Shown piece after piece: positions 9,536 to 17,883 of a stretch of DNA of 64,000 nt. The stretch covers positions 2,356,001 through 2,420,000 of the forward strand of contig NZ_CP027295.1 in assembly GCF_005490785.1 (NCBI RefSeq), read 5' to 3'. Below the pieces are notes generated by a model. It did not search any database and was not told the origin of the DNA. It saw only the letters and a list, made by a program, of their open reading frames with translations. The stretch is from Brachybacterium sp. SGAir0954. Its GTDB lineage: Bacteria; Actinomycetota; Actinomycetes; Actinomycetales; Dermabacteraceae. A program made the translations under genes and the position numbers. Position 1 is the stretch's first letter. Every line of letters begins with the position of its first letter.

Positions 9536-10132
9536 ATGACCACCATGATCCGCAGGAACGCCCGCCGCGGGGCCGTCGTGCTCGGAAGCCTGGCCGTGGT
9601 GCTCGGCGCCGCCGCGTGCGGCGGCAGCTCCGACGACGCCGCCGCGCCGGAGGAGAAGACCACCGAGGCCGCCAGCGCCGCCGAGGAGGCCGGGGACGAC
9701 GCGGCCGCCGCCGAGGACAGCGCCTCCGACGAGGGCGGCGCCGCGAGCGAGGACGCCGGTGACGACGCCGCCGCCTCCGGCCCGCTGTCCGAGGAGGACC
9801 TCTCGGCCGCGAGCACGACGTTCATCGACTTCATGAGCAAGGCGGCCGACGGCGACGGCGAGGGTGCCTGCGCGCTCATGGTCGATCCGACCACCGGCGA
9901 CGCGGTGTCCGGACAGGCTCTCGAGGCCTGTGGCAGCACTCTCGAGAAGCAGCTCGGCGATTCCGTCGACCCCTCGATGAAGAGCATGTTCACCGAGGAG
10001 AACGTCAAGGCCGAGGACAACGGCGACGGGACCGCGAAGATCGTCTTCATGGAGCAGGAGATGCCGAGCTTCTCGATCGTCAAGGGGAAGTCCGGCGACT
10101 GGCTGATCGACGCCGGCATCTCCGCCGGCTGA
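9536..10132 (+). CDS. putative secreted lipoprotein
   Basis: 198-aa exported lipoprotein of unknown function. A twin-Arg containing basic N-terminus and a hydrophobic core are followed by a loose lipobox with Cys28 (VLGAAACGG). Residues 29-80 form a low-complexity Asp/Glu/Ala linker typical of surface-tethered proteins. The C-terminal ~115 residues (from LSEEDLSAASTTFIDFM) look like a small folded domain with two Cys (SFSIVKGKSGDWLIDAG at the end), possibly NTF2/DUF4878-like, which is inference. GAAGAGGGAA precedes the ATG. A strong terminator follows. Confidence 0.8.
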   Translation: MTTMIRRNARRGAVVLGSLAVVLGAAACGGSSDDAAAPEEKTTEAASAAEEAGDDAAAAEDSASDEGGAASEDAGDDAAASGPLSEEDLSAASTTFIDFMSKAADGDGEGACALMVDPTTGDAVSGQALEACGSTLEKQLGDSVDPSMKSMFTEENVKAEDNGDGTAKIVFMEQEMPSFSIVKGKSGDWLIDAGISAG

Positions 10133-10160
10133 GCCCGACCAGCGCACACCACGCACACCC

Positions 10161-10195
10161 GACCCGCCCCCGGGACAGCATCCCGGGGGCGGGTC
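10161..10195 (+). terminator. strong terminator between lipoprotein gene and glnA2
   Basis: Perfect 15-bp stem GACCCGCCCCCGGGA/TCCCGGGGGCGGGTC with loop CAGCA. It ends only 20 nt before the glnA2 ATG. Confidence 0.85.
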
Positions 10196-10203
10196 GAGTC
10201 GTG

Positions 10204-10209
10204 CACACT
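10204..10209 (+). promoter_or_regulatory. candidate -10 of glnA2 (leaderless)
   Basis: CACACT lies 6 nt upstream of the glnA2 ATG and directly after the preceding terminator, so the transcript probably begins at or near the start codon. Position 1 deviates from TAnnnT. Confidence 0.4.
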
Positions 10210-10215
10210 AAGGGC

Positions 10216-11553
10216 ATGGATCAGCTGCAGGACGACGTCATCCGCCGGGTCACCGATCACGACGTGCGGTTCATCCGCCTGTGGTTCTGCGACATCGTGG
10301 GGACGTTGAAGTCCATCGCGATCTCACCCGCGGATCTCGAGACCGCCTTCACCGAGGGCGTCGGCATCGACGGCTCCACGATCGAGGGGCTCACCCGCAG
10401 TTACGAGTCCGACATGCTGCTGCGGCCGGACCCGCGCACCTTCGAGCTGCTCACCTGGCGCGGCACGAGCAACGCGACCGCCCGCATGATGTGCGACGTG
10501 CTCACGCCGGACGGCGAGCCCGCCGCCTCGGACCCGCGCCGTGTCCTCAAGGACATGCTCGCCCGCGTGGAGCAGAAGGGCCTGGACTTCTACACGCACC
10601 CCGAGATCGAGTTCTACCTCTTCCAGGAGCCCTACCGGACCGGGCGCGCGCTCCAGCCGATCGACCACGCCGGCTACTTCGACCACGTGCACCGCGGCAA
10701 CGGCCAGGACTTCCGCCGCGCCGCGATCGAGCACCTCGAGGGCATGAACATCCAGGTGGAGTTCTCCCACCACGAGAACGGCCCCGGCCAGAACGAGATC
10801 GACCTGCGCTACGCGGACGCGCTCACCACGGCGGACAACATCATCACGCTGCGCACCGTCGTCAAGGAGGTCGCGCTCGGCATGGACCAGGTGGCGACCT
10901 TCATGCCGAAGCCGATGATCGAGCACCCCGGCTCCGGCATGCACACCCACCTCTCGCTCTTCCAGGGCGGGCGCAACGCCTTCCACGAGCCCGGCGCCGA
11001 GTACGGCCTCTCCCGCATGGGCCGGCAGTTCATCGCCGGCCTGCTGCGTCACGCGGGGGAGTACTGCGCGGTGACGAACCAGTGGGTGAACTCCTACAAG
11101 CGCCTGTGGGGCGCGCAGGAGGCCCCGAGCTACGTCTGCTGGGGGCACAACAACCGTTCAGCGCTCGTGCGGGTGCCCTTCCACAAGCCCACCAAGGGCA
11201 CCAGCTCACGCGTGGAGTTCCGGGGCCTGGACTCCGCCTCCAACCCGTACCTCGCCTTCGCGGTGCTGCTGGCGGCGGGGCTCGAGGGCATCGAGCAGGA
11301 GTACGAGCTGCCCGAGGGCTCCGAGGACGCCGTGTGGGACCTCACCGAGCGCGAGCGCCAGGCGATGGGCATCGAGCCGCTACCCACGGACCTCTTCCGC
11401 GCCCTCGAGATCTTCGAGAGCTCCGAGCTCATGGCCCGCACCCTCGGCGAGCAGGTCTTCGAGTTCTTCCTGCGCGACAAGCGCAACGAGTGGTCCCGCT
11501 ACCGCGAGCAGGTCACGGACTACGAGCTCGACGCGACCTTCGGGCGCGTGTGA
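10216..11553 (+). CDS. glnA2: glutamine synthetase-type protein GlnA2
   Basis: Type I glutamine synthetase paralogue of the GlnA2 group common in actinobacteria. The reaction is ATP-dependent ligation of ammonia to glutamate, or gamma-glutamylation of an amine in some paralogues. Catalytic signatures are present: the Asp loop (VGIDGSTIEG), metal-binding EIEFYLF, the ATP-site KPMIEHPGSGMHTHLSLF and SRVEFRGLDSASNPYLAF. The GlnE adenylylation motif NLYDLPPE found in GlnA is absent; the corresponding region reads YELPEGSEDAVWDLTE. 445 aa. glnE follows 13 bp downstream, so they are likely one operon. Confidence 0.93.
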   Translation: MDQLQDDVIRRVTDHDVRFIRLWFCDIVGTLKSIAISPADLETAFTEGVGIDGSTIEGLTRSYESDMLLRPDPRTFELLTWRGTSNATARMMCDVLTPDGEPAASDPRRVLKDMLARVEQKGLDFYTHPEIEFYLFQEPYRTGRALQPIDHAGYFDHVHRGNGQDFRRAAIEHLEGMNIQVEFSHHENGPGQNEIDLRYADALTTADNIITLRTVVKEVALGMDQVATFMPKPMIEHPGSGMHTHLSLFQGGRNAFHEPGAEYGLSRMGRQFIAGLLRHAGEYCAVTNQWVNSYKRLWGAQEAPSYVCWGHNNRSALVRVPFHKPTKGTSSRVEFRGLDSASNPYLAFAVLLAAGLEGIEQEYELPEGSEDAVWDLTERERQAMGIEPLPTDLFRALEIFESSELMARTLGEQVFEFFLRDKRNEWSRYREQVTDYELDATFGRV

Positions 11554-11566
11554 GGGAGGGGATCCC

Positions 11567-14500
11567 GTGACCCCCGAGCCGCCCACCACCACCGGTGCCC
11601 TCGCACGACTGGGCTTCACGAGCACCGAGCGGGTGCGCCGCTTCCTCACCGAGCCGGCGCTGGCCGGGCTCGAGAAGGGCGCGGCGGCCGCGCTCGGCGC
11701 GACCCCGGACGGCGACGAGGCAGTCCTCGGTCTGCTCCGCCTCGCGGAGTCCGCGATCGAGGCGGGGCACCGGACCCTGCTCCAGGAGTTCCTCGGGGAC
11801 GTCTCCACGCCCGGGAAGCCCGGGCACCGGCTGATCCGGCTGCTGGGGACCTCCGTCGCGCTCGGCGACGTGCTCACCCGCCACCCCGAGCTGCTCGAGG
11901 TGCTGCGCCGCGGTGACGACGGGCTGACCCGGCCCCGGGACGCCGTGCGCAAGGACCTGCTGCGCGCCGTGGGCGCCGACCCCGCCGCCGACGTCCCCCT
12001 CGCCGCGCTCACCGGCCGTGAGGCGCGGGACGCCCTCCGCGTCGCCTATCACGAGCGCCTGCTGCAGATCGCCGCGGCGGACGTCGTCGCCGAGGAGCCG
12101 GTGCCGCTGCAGCCGCAGGTCTCCGCCGCGATCGCCGACCTCGCCGACGCGGCCCTCGAGACCGCGGCCGCCGTGGCCCGCGGCGCCGTGGACGGGCACG
12201 AGGCGGTGCGCTGGAGCGTCATCGCCATGGGGAAGACGGGCGCCCGGGAGCTCAACTACCTCTCCGACGTCGACGTCATGCACGTCGTCGCGGTGGCCGA
12301 CGGCGCGGACATCGACGAGGACGAGCTCGTCGCGCGCGGATCCGCCCTCGCGCGCGAGCTCGCGCGGGTCTGCTCGGACCGCACGGCCGAGGGCTCCCTG
12401 TGGCAGGTCGACGCGAACCTCCGCCCCGAGGGCAAGGACGGCCCGCTCGTGCGCACCCCGGACTCGTTCCGGCGCTACTACACGACCTGGGCGAAGTCGT
12501 GGGAGTTCCAGGCGCTGCTGAAGGCGCGCGCCGCGGCCGGCGACCGGGAGCTGGGCCGCGACTTCGAGGCGATGGTCGAGCCCTGGATCTGGAAGGCCTC
12601 GACCCGCGACGGCTTCGTCGAGGACACCCGCGCCATGCGCCGCCGGGTGATCGCGCACATCAAGGCCGGCGAGGCGGACAGGAACCTCAAGCTGGGTCCG
12701 GGCGGACTGCGCGACGTCGAGTTCACCGTCCAGCTGCTGCAGATGGTCCACGGCCGCACCGACGAGCAGCTCCACGCCCGCACGACCCTCGAGGCGCTCG
12801 CGCGGCTGGGGGAGGGCGGCTACATCGCCCGCTCCCAGGTCGAGGAGATGGACGAGGCCTATCGCTTCCTGCGCGCCACCGAGCACCGGCTGCAGCTGCA
12901 CCGCATGCGCCGCACCCAGGTCCTGCCGACGGCCGAGGGAGACCTGCGCCGTCTCGCCCGCTCGCTGCGGCTGGGCCCTGAGGAGTTCCGACGCCGCTAC
13001 CAGCGCACCCGTCGGCGCGTGCGGCAGCTCCACGAGGAGATCTACTACCGACCGCTGCTCGTCACCTCCGCGAAGCTCTCCGACGACCAGATCGCGCTGA
13101 GCCCCGAGGGCGCCGCCGTGCGGCTCTCCGCGATCGGCTACCGGGACGGGGCACGCGCCCTGACCCACATCAAGGCCCTCACGGACGGGCTCTCGCGCCG
13201 CGCCGCCATCCAGCGCCAGCTCCTGCCCGCGCTGCTCGAATGGTTCTCCGAGGGCACGGACCCGGACCTCGGCCTGCTCATGTTCCGGCGGCTCTCCGAC
13301 GTCATCGGCTCCGAGCACTGGTACCTGGGGCTCCTGCGGGACTCCGGCACCGCCGCCCGCCGTCTCACCGCGGTGCTCTCCACGAGCCGCTTCGTGGGGG
13401 AGCAGCTCGAGCAGATCCCCGGCGCCGTGCGCTGGCTGTCCCGCGACGAGGACCTCCGCCCGCTCGGCCGGGAGCACCTGAGCCGCGAGTTCCTCGCCGT
13501 CATCCGCCGCGTCGAGACCGTCGAGGCGGCACGGGACGTGCTGCGACGCACCCGCAACCGCGAGCTGCTCCGCATCGCGCTCGCCCACCTCACCGGCCTC
13601 GCCGCCCCGCGCGAGGTGGCGCACGCGCTCACCGATCTCGCGGAGGCGGTGCTCGAGGCCGGGCTGCTCGTCGCGTACCACGCCGTCGCGCGGGAGCGGA
13701 AGGTCGTGGCGGTCGACTCGGTGCCGCTGCCCGAGGTCGACGCCGTGGACGAGCACACCGCGCCGCAGCTGCGGGAGCGACGCTCCGACCCCGCCCGCGC
13801 CCTCGGCATCGAGATGGCGATCATCGCGATGGGCAGCTTCGGCGCCCGGGAGATGGGCTACTCCTCCGATGCGGACGTCCAGTTCCTGGTCCTGGACCGC
13901 GGCGCCGGCGCGGCGAGCGGGGAGATCGGCGTGGCCGTCGCGACGCAGGTCCAGCACATTCTCAACGCCCCCGCCTCCGGGACCGACATGAGGGTCAGCG
14001 CGGACCTCCGCCCCGAGGGACGCAACGGCCTGCTCGCCCGCACCCTGCCCGCATGGGTCGACTACTACCGACGCGACGCCCTCACCTGGGAGAAGCAGGC
14101 GCTGCTCCGCGCGCGGCCCGTCGTCGCCTCGCAGTCCCTCGCCGAGGAGATCACCACGGAGATGGACCGCCACCGCTATCCGACCGGCGGCCTCGATCGC
14201 GATGCCCGGCGGGAGATCACGCGCATGAAGGCACGGATCGAGTCGGAGCGGCTGCCCCGCGGCGCCGATCCCGCCCGCCACGTGAAGCTCGGCAGGGGAG
14301 CGATGACCGACGTCGAGTGGTGCGCCCAGCTCGTCGCCCTCGAGCACGCCCACGACCACGAGGAGCTGCGCACACCGTCCACCCTCGCGACCCTCGAGGC
14401 CGCGGCGGAGGCGGAGCTGCTCGATGCCCGCGAGGTCCGCGAGCTCACGGACGCCTGGGCGCTGTGCTGGCAGATCCGCCGCTGCCTGTTCCTGTGGAAG

Positions 14501-14683
14501 GGACGCGAGGGGGACCTGCTGCCGACGGACCGCTGGGACCTCCGCGCCCTCGCCCGGCTGGTGGACGGCGAGGAGGACTCCGCCGCGGACCTCGAGGAGC
14601 GGTACCTGCGGCTCACCCGCCGCTCCCGGACGATCGCGGAGGAGATCCTCTTCGGCGACAGCTCGGGGAAGTCCGACCGCTGA
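11567..14683 (+). CDS. glnE: bifunctional glutamine synthetase adenylyltransferase/deadenylase
   Basis: Controls GlnA activity by adding or removing AMP on its regulatory tyrosine. Two nucleotidyltransferase domains are visible: the N-terminal deadenylylating one with GKTGARELNYLSDVD (about residues 222-236) and the C-terminal adenylylating one with MGSFGAREMGYSSDAD (about 755-770), separated by a helical region. At 1038 aa it matches full-length GlnE. GTG start preceded by GGGAGGGG. Placed between glnA2 and, after a four-gene-sized interruption, the main glnA on the opposite strand. Confidence 0.96.
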   Translation: MTPEPPTTTGALARLGFTSTERVRRFLTEPALAGLEKGAAAALGATPDGDEAVLGLLRLAESAIEAGHRTLLQEFLGDVSTPGKPGHRLIRLLGTSVALGDVLTRHPELLEVLRRGDDGLTRPRDAVRKDLLRAVGADPAADVPLAALTGREARDALRVAYHERLLQIAAADVVAEEPVPLQPQVSAAIADLADAALETAAAVARGAVDGHEAVRWSVIAMGKTGARELNYLSDVDVMHVVAVADGADIDEDELVARGSALARELARVCSDRTAEGSLWQVDANLRPEGKDGPLVRTPDSFRRYYTTWAKSWEFQALLKARAAAGDRELGRDFEAMVEPWIWKASTRDGFVEDTRAMRRRVIAHIKAGEADRNLKLGPGGLRDVEFTVQLLQMVHGRTDEQLHARTTLEALARLGEGGYIARSQVEEMDEAYRFLRATEHRLQLHRMRRTQVLPTAEGDLRRLARSLRLGPEEFRRRYQRTRRRVRQLHEEIYYRPLLVTSAKLSDDQIALSPEGAAVRLSAIGYRDGARALTHIKALTDGLSRRAAIQRQLLPALLEWFSEGTDPDLGLLMFRRLSDVIGSEHWYLGLLRDSGTAARRLTAVLSTSRFVGEQLEQIPGAVRWLSRDEDLRPLGREHLSREFLAVIRRVETVEAARDVLRRTRNRELLRIALAHLTGLAAPREVAHALTDLAEAVLEAGLLVAYHAVARERKVVAVDSVPLPEVDAVDEHTAPQLRERRSDPARALGIEMAIIAMGSFGAREMGYSSDADVQFLVLDRGAGAASGEIGVAVATQVQHILNAPASGTDMRVSADLRPEGRNGLLARTLPAWVDYYRRDALTWEKQALLRARPVVASQSLAEEITTEMDRHRYPTGGLDRDARREITRMKARIESERLPRGADPARHVKLGRGAMTDVEWCAQLVALEHAHDHEELRTPSTLATLEAAAEAELLDAREVRELTDAWALCWQIRRCLFLWKGREGDLLPTDRWDLRALARLVDGEEDSAADLEERYLRLTRRSRTIAEEILFGDSSGKSDR

Positions 14684-14835
14684 GGGGCGCGCCACCTCGC
14701 CCCGGTGCGCACGGGACGGCCTCCCGCACCGCAGGCCGGGCCCGGCGTAGCCTGGGCCGGGCTCCCGCCACCGTTCCTCCCTCCGGCATCGCCGCCCCCC
14801 ACCCTCGATCCGTCCCTCCACCACCCTGAGGTGCC

Positions 14836-15753
14836 ATGACCACGCCCCGACTGAGCGCCGACACTCCGCGCGGACGCATGTACCGCCTCGAGCCGGACGG
14901 TCCGCTCGTCTATCCCTCGATCACGACGGTCTCCGGGATGCGCGCGAAGGACCACCTCCAGGGCTGGTACGCCACGATGGCCTCCAAGCGCGCGCTCGAG
15001 ATGTACAGCTGGCTCGCCCGGAACCCCGACCGCGCCGGGGCGGAGATCTCCCGCGTCACACGTGACCGCTGGGGCTCGCAGAAGAAGATCGCCGCCGCCG
15101 CCGAGGAGCACACCCGCGGCGCGGCGGACTTCGGCACGCTCGTCCACGCGGCCTGCGAGGTCTGGGGTCGCGACGGCGCGCGCCCGGCGCGGGCGCAGGT
15201 GGGGGAGATCGTCGCCGAGATGCGCTCCGCGAGCGGCGCCTTCGCCACGGAGAAGGACCTCGACACGCTGCTCACCCGCGCGGACGAGCGCCTCGACGGG
15301 TACGGCGCCTTCCTCGAGGCCTACCAGCCGGAGTTCGTCGAGGTCGAGCAGACCGTCGTCAACCACACCGTGGGCTACGCGGGCACGACCGATGCGATCG
15401 TGAGGATCGGCAACACCGTGCTCAGCGCGGACATCAAGACCTCGAAGAAGGTGCGCGGCGACTACGCGCTGCAGGGCGTCGCGGTCACCCGCGCCGAGCA
15501 CCTGCTCGACGACGACGGCACCATCCGGGACATGCCCGAGCTCATGGGCGCCTTCGTCATCCACCTGCCCGAGGGCGGCGGCTTCGCCGCGGTGCCGCTG
15601 CGCACCGGGGACGCCGAGTTCGAGGTGTTCCGCGCGCTGCGCGCCGCCTGGTCGTTCGTCCCCGAGGACTGCGCCCTCCCCGCGGCGGGATCGCCGAAGG
15701 AGCTGCTGCTGTCGCTGCTGCGCGCCAAGGGCGGCCTGGACGACCTGGGTTGA
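14836..15753 (+). CDS. PD-(D/E)XK nuclease family protein, phage-exonuclease-like
   Basis: 305-aa stand-alone nuclease of the RecB/Cas4-like PD-(D/E)XK type. Active-site elements appear in order: GTLVHAACE with His104, the strand with VGYAGTTDAIV (Asp186), the D-x-K core SADIKTSKK (Asp199, Lys201), and the RecB-type motif YALQGVAV (Tyr210, Gln213). The N-terminal YPSITTVSGMRAKDHLQGW resembles the start of phage-encoded exonucleases. No helicase domain. GAGG precedes the ATG and TAGCCT at 14748 may be its -10. Single gene between glnE and a convergent two-component system, where gln genes are usually adjacent, so it may be acquired. Substrate unknown. Confidence 0.75.
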   Translation: MTTPRLSADTPRGRMYRLEPDGPLVYPSITTVSGMRAKDHLQGWYATMASKRALEMYSWLARNPDRAGAEISRVTRDRWGSQKKIAAAAEEHTRGAADFGTLVHAACEVWGRDGARPARAQVGEIVAEMRSASGAFATEKDLDTLLTRADERLDGYGAFLEAYQPEFVEVEQTVVNHTVGYAGTTDAIVRIGNTVLSADIKTSKKVRGDYALQGVAVTRAEHLLDDDGTIRDMPELMGAFVIHLPEGGGFAAVPLRTGDAEFEVFRALRAAWSFVPEDCALPAAGSPKELLLSLLRAKGGLDDLG

Positions 15754-15763
15754 GCCGCCGGGC

Positions 15764-16429
15764 TCAGTGCTCCGGGCGCAGCATCCCCCGCTCCCGGGCC
15801 GCGGCGACGGCCTCCGTGCGGCTCGTCACCGCGAGCTTGTCGAAGACGTGCACCAGGTGCGTCTTCACCGTCGCCTGGGACAGGAACAGCTCGCTCGCGA
15901 TCGCGGAGTTGCTGCGCCCGGCGGCGACGAGGGCGAGCACCTCGAGCTCACGTGCGCTCAGCGCCGTCGGCGAGTCCCGGTCCCGGAGCCGGCGCGCGAT
16001 CCGCGGGTCCAGCTGCGCCCCGACGGCATCTGACGCGCTCGCGGCACCGGGCGACCCGGCGCCCCGCCCGGCGCGGCGCACGGCCGCCGCGAGCTCCTCC
16101 GCCGGGGAGTCCTTCAGGAGGTAGCCCGCGGCGCCGGCGTCCATCGCCGCGAGCACGTCCTGGTCGTTGTCGTAGGTCGTGAGGACCAGCACCGCCGGCG
16201 GCGGGTCGAGCGCACGCAGCGGGCCGATCACGGCGGTGCCGCGGGTGCCGGCGCCGAACTGCAGGTCGAGCAGGACGACGTCGGGGGAGACCCGCCGGGC
16301 GAGGTCGAGGGCGGCCTCCGCGGTCCCCGCCTCGCCCACCACCTCGATGCCGTCCTCCGCGGCGAGCACCGCGAGCAGGCCGCGGCGCACGATCGCATGG
16401 TCGTCGGCGAGCAGCACACGGCAGGTCAT
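15764..16429 (-). CDS. LuxR/NarL-type response regulator
   Basis: 221-aa transcriptional regulator of a two-component pair. The receiver domain (1-120) has the acidic pocket LLADDHA, phosphoacceptor Asp55 in VVLLDLQFG and conserved Lys106 in GYLLKDSP. The C-terminal LuxR helix-turn-helix spans about 150-215 (LSARELEVLALVAAGRSNSA, then ATVKTHLVHVFDKL). Its ATG overlaps the stop of the kinase gene (ATGA), so both are translated together. Target genes are unknown. Confidence 0.93.
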   Translation of the reverse strand: MTCRVLLADDHAIVRRGLLAVLAAEDGIEVVGEAGTAEAALDLARRVSPDVVLLDLQFGAGTRGTAVIGPLRALDPPPAVLVLTTYDNDQDVLAAMDAGAAGYLLKDSPAEELAAAVRRAGRGAGSPGAASASDAVGAQLDPRIARRLRDRDSPTALSARELEVLALVAAGRSNSAIASELFLSQATVKTHLVHVFDKLAVTSRTEAVAAARERGMLRPEH

Positions 16430-17745
16430 CGGGCCTCCTGGGGGTCGGCGGGGCCGGTGGGGGCACCGGGGACCGGGGTGTCCTCCGGGAGCGGGAGCGA
16501 GACCTGGACGGCCGTGCCCTCGCCGGGAGCGGACTCCACGAGCAGCGTCCCGCCCACCGAGGCGGCGCGGGCGCGGGCTGAGCGCAGCCCGAACCCCTCC
16601 GCCGCGAGGTCGAATCCGCGGCCGTGATCGACGACGTCGAGCAGCACCGCGTTCCCCTGCAGGGAGACGGTCACGACGGCCTGCCGGGCATCGGCATGCC
16701 GCACCACGTTCGCGACGAGGTTCTCGGTGAGCCGGGCGAGGGCGCGCGAGAGGCTGCGGGGGAGCATCGGGCACGCCGGGTCGGTGAGCAGCTCGTCCCG
16801 GAGCCGGAGGTCCAGGTCGCCCTCCGCCGCGCCGCGCGCGACGATCCGCTCGAGCTCCGTGTGGAGGGCGGCGGGGGTGGGAAGCTCGGGCTCCGCGTCG
16901 TCCACGAAGCGCCTGGTCTGCACCGAGGTGCGTCGGGCCGCTGCACGGGCCTCGGCGAGCAGGCGGCCGGCCTCCCCAGCGTCCTCGCGGTGCAGCGCGC
17001 CGTCGGCCGCATCGAGCAGGAGCTGGATGGACAACGAGGACTGCGCGACGGTGTCGTGCAGCTCGCGGGCGATGCGGTCCCGCTCCGCGGCGGTCGCGGC
17101 GGTACGGGTCTGCTCGGCGATGAGGTCCCGGGCCTCGGCGAGCTCCCGGGCGAGGCGGGTGCGCCGGTCCACCTCGTGCTGGAGGGCGCGCACCGTGAGC
17201 ACGACGGCGAGGGCGACGAGGGCCCCCACCACGGGGCCGACGATCTCCCCGGCGCTCGGGCTGCCGTCCCGCCCGCCGTAGCCGAGGACGGCGAGGGCGG
17301 TCACGACGATCAGCGCGACCACGCCGCCCACGGTGGGCAGGGCGTACAGCACGGCGAAGTCGAGCCCGAAGGCGATCCACACGGTGCCCGGGTCGAGGAC
17401 GAGCGTCACCGCCCAGACCAGGACCGTGGGGGCGAGGTAGCCGAGCGCCCACCAGCTCCCGTGGGGCGAGGGGGAGTGGCGCAGCGCCCGGCGCGCACCG
17501 ATCGAGTACACGGAGGCCAGCACCACCAGCAGGGCGACGAGCAGGAGATCCGCCGAGGTCGAGGGCGGGGCGAGCGCGAGGCCCGCCGCGAGCGCGATCA
17601 GCAGGTAGACCAGCGCGTGCACCGCCCAGCGCAGCGCCGCGGCGAAGGGCGTGCCCACCAGGTCCACCGTCAGGTCCTGCGACGGCACGGCCGGGGAAAC
17701 GGGGTCCGGGGTCGAGGCGACGGGCTCGTGGCGCGGGTGGGACAT
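16426..17745 (-). CDS. NarL-type sensor histidine kinase
   Basis: 439-aa membrane sensor kinase. About five to six hydrophobic helices occupy residues 35-185, then a short coiled coil, the HisKA_3 dimerisation/phosphoacceptor segment ERDRIARELHDTVAQSSLS (His230), and an HATPase domain with TENLVANVVRHADA, VVDHGRGF and FGLRSARARAASVGG (N, G1, G2 boxes). No recognised extracytoplasmic sensor domain, so it likely senses within the membrane (LiaS/DesK style, inference). TAGGCT ends 6 nt upstream of the ATG, suggesting a leaderless message. Confidence 0.92.
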   Translation of the reverse strand: MSHPRHEPVASTPDPVSPAVPSQDLTVDLVGTPFAAALRWAVHALVYLLIALAAGLALAPPSTSADLLLVALLVVLASVYSIGARRALRHSPSPHGSWWALGYLAPTVLVWAVTLVLDPGTVWIAFGLDFAVLYALPTVGGVVALIVVTALAVLGYGGRDGSPSAGEIVGPVVGALVALAVVLTVRALQHEVDRRTRLARELAEARDLIAEQTRTAATAAERDRIARELHDTVAQSSLSIQLLLDAADGALHREDAGEAGRLLAEARAAARRTSVQTRRFVDDAEPELPTPAALHTELERIVARGAAEGDLDLRLRDELLTDPACPMLPRSLSRALARLTENLVANVVRHADARQAVVTVSLQGNAVLLDVVDHGRGFDLAAEGFGLRSARARAASVGGTLLVESAPGEGTAVQVSLPLPEDTPVPGAPTGPADPQEAR

Positions 17746-17751
17746 GGTGCG

Positions 17752-17757
17752 AGCCTA
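17752..17757 (-). promoter_or_regulatory. -10 element of histidine kinase gene (leaderless)
   Basis: TAGGCT on the minus strand, 6 nt before the ATG, matching the leaderless pattern seen at other genes here. Confidence 0.55.
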
Positions 17758-17825
17758 TCCGCGGGTCCCGGGGCCCCCGGGAACGAGATCGGTGCGAGCC
17801 GATGGTTCGGCCCCCGGAACGGGGG

Positions 17826-17865
17826 ACGGGCCCCGACCCTGCACGGATGCAGGACCGGGGCCCGT
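17826..17865 (-). terminator. glnA terminator
   Basis: Imperfect long hairpin: outer 10-bp stem ACGGGCCCCG/CGGGGCCCGT, one A/C mismatch zone, inner CCTGCA/TGCAGG. It lies 19 bp past the glnA stop and upstream of the histidine kinase promoter. Confidence 0.75.
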
Positions 17866-17883
17866 CGGGACACCGAGATCGGC

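Noticed and set aside
11513-14824. 1103-codon minus-strand open frame opposite glnE
   Set aside because: Shadow of glnE caused by strong GC3 bias; no start signal and no recognisable protein.
14836-15753. Cas4 of a CRISPR system
   Set aside because: No repeat arrays or other cas genes nearby and no C-terminal Cys cluster for an Fe-S site.
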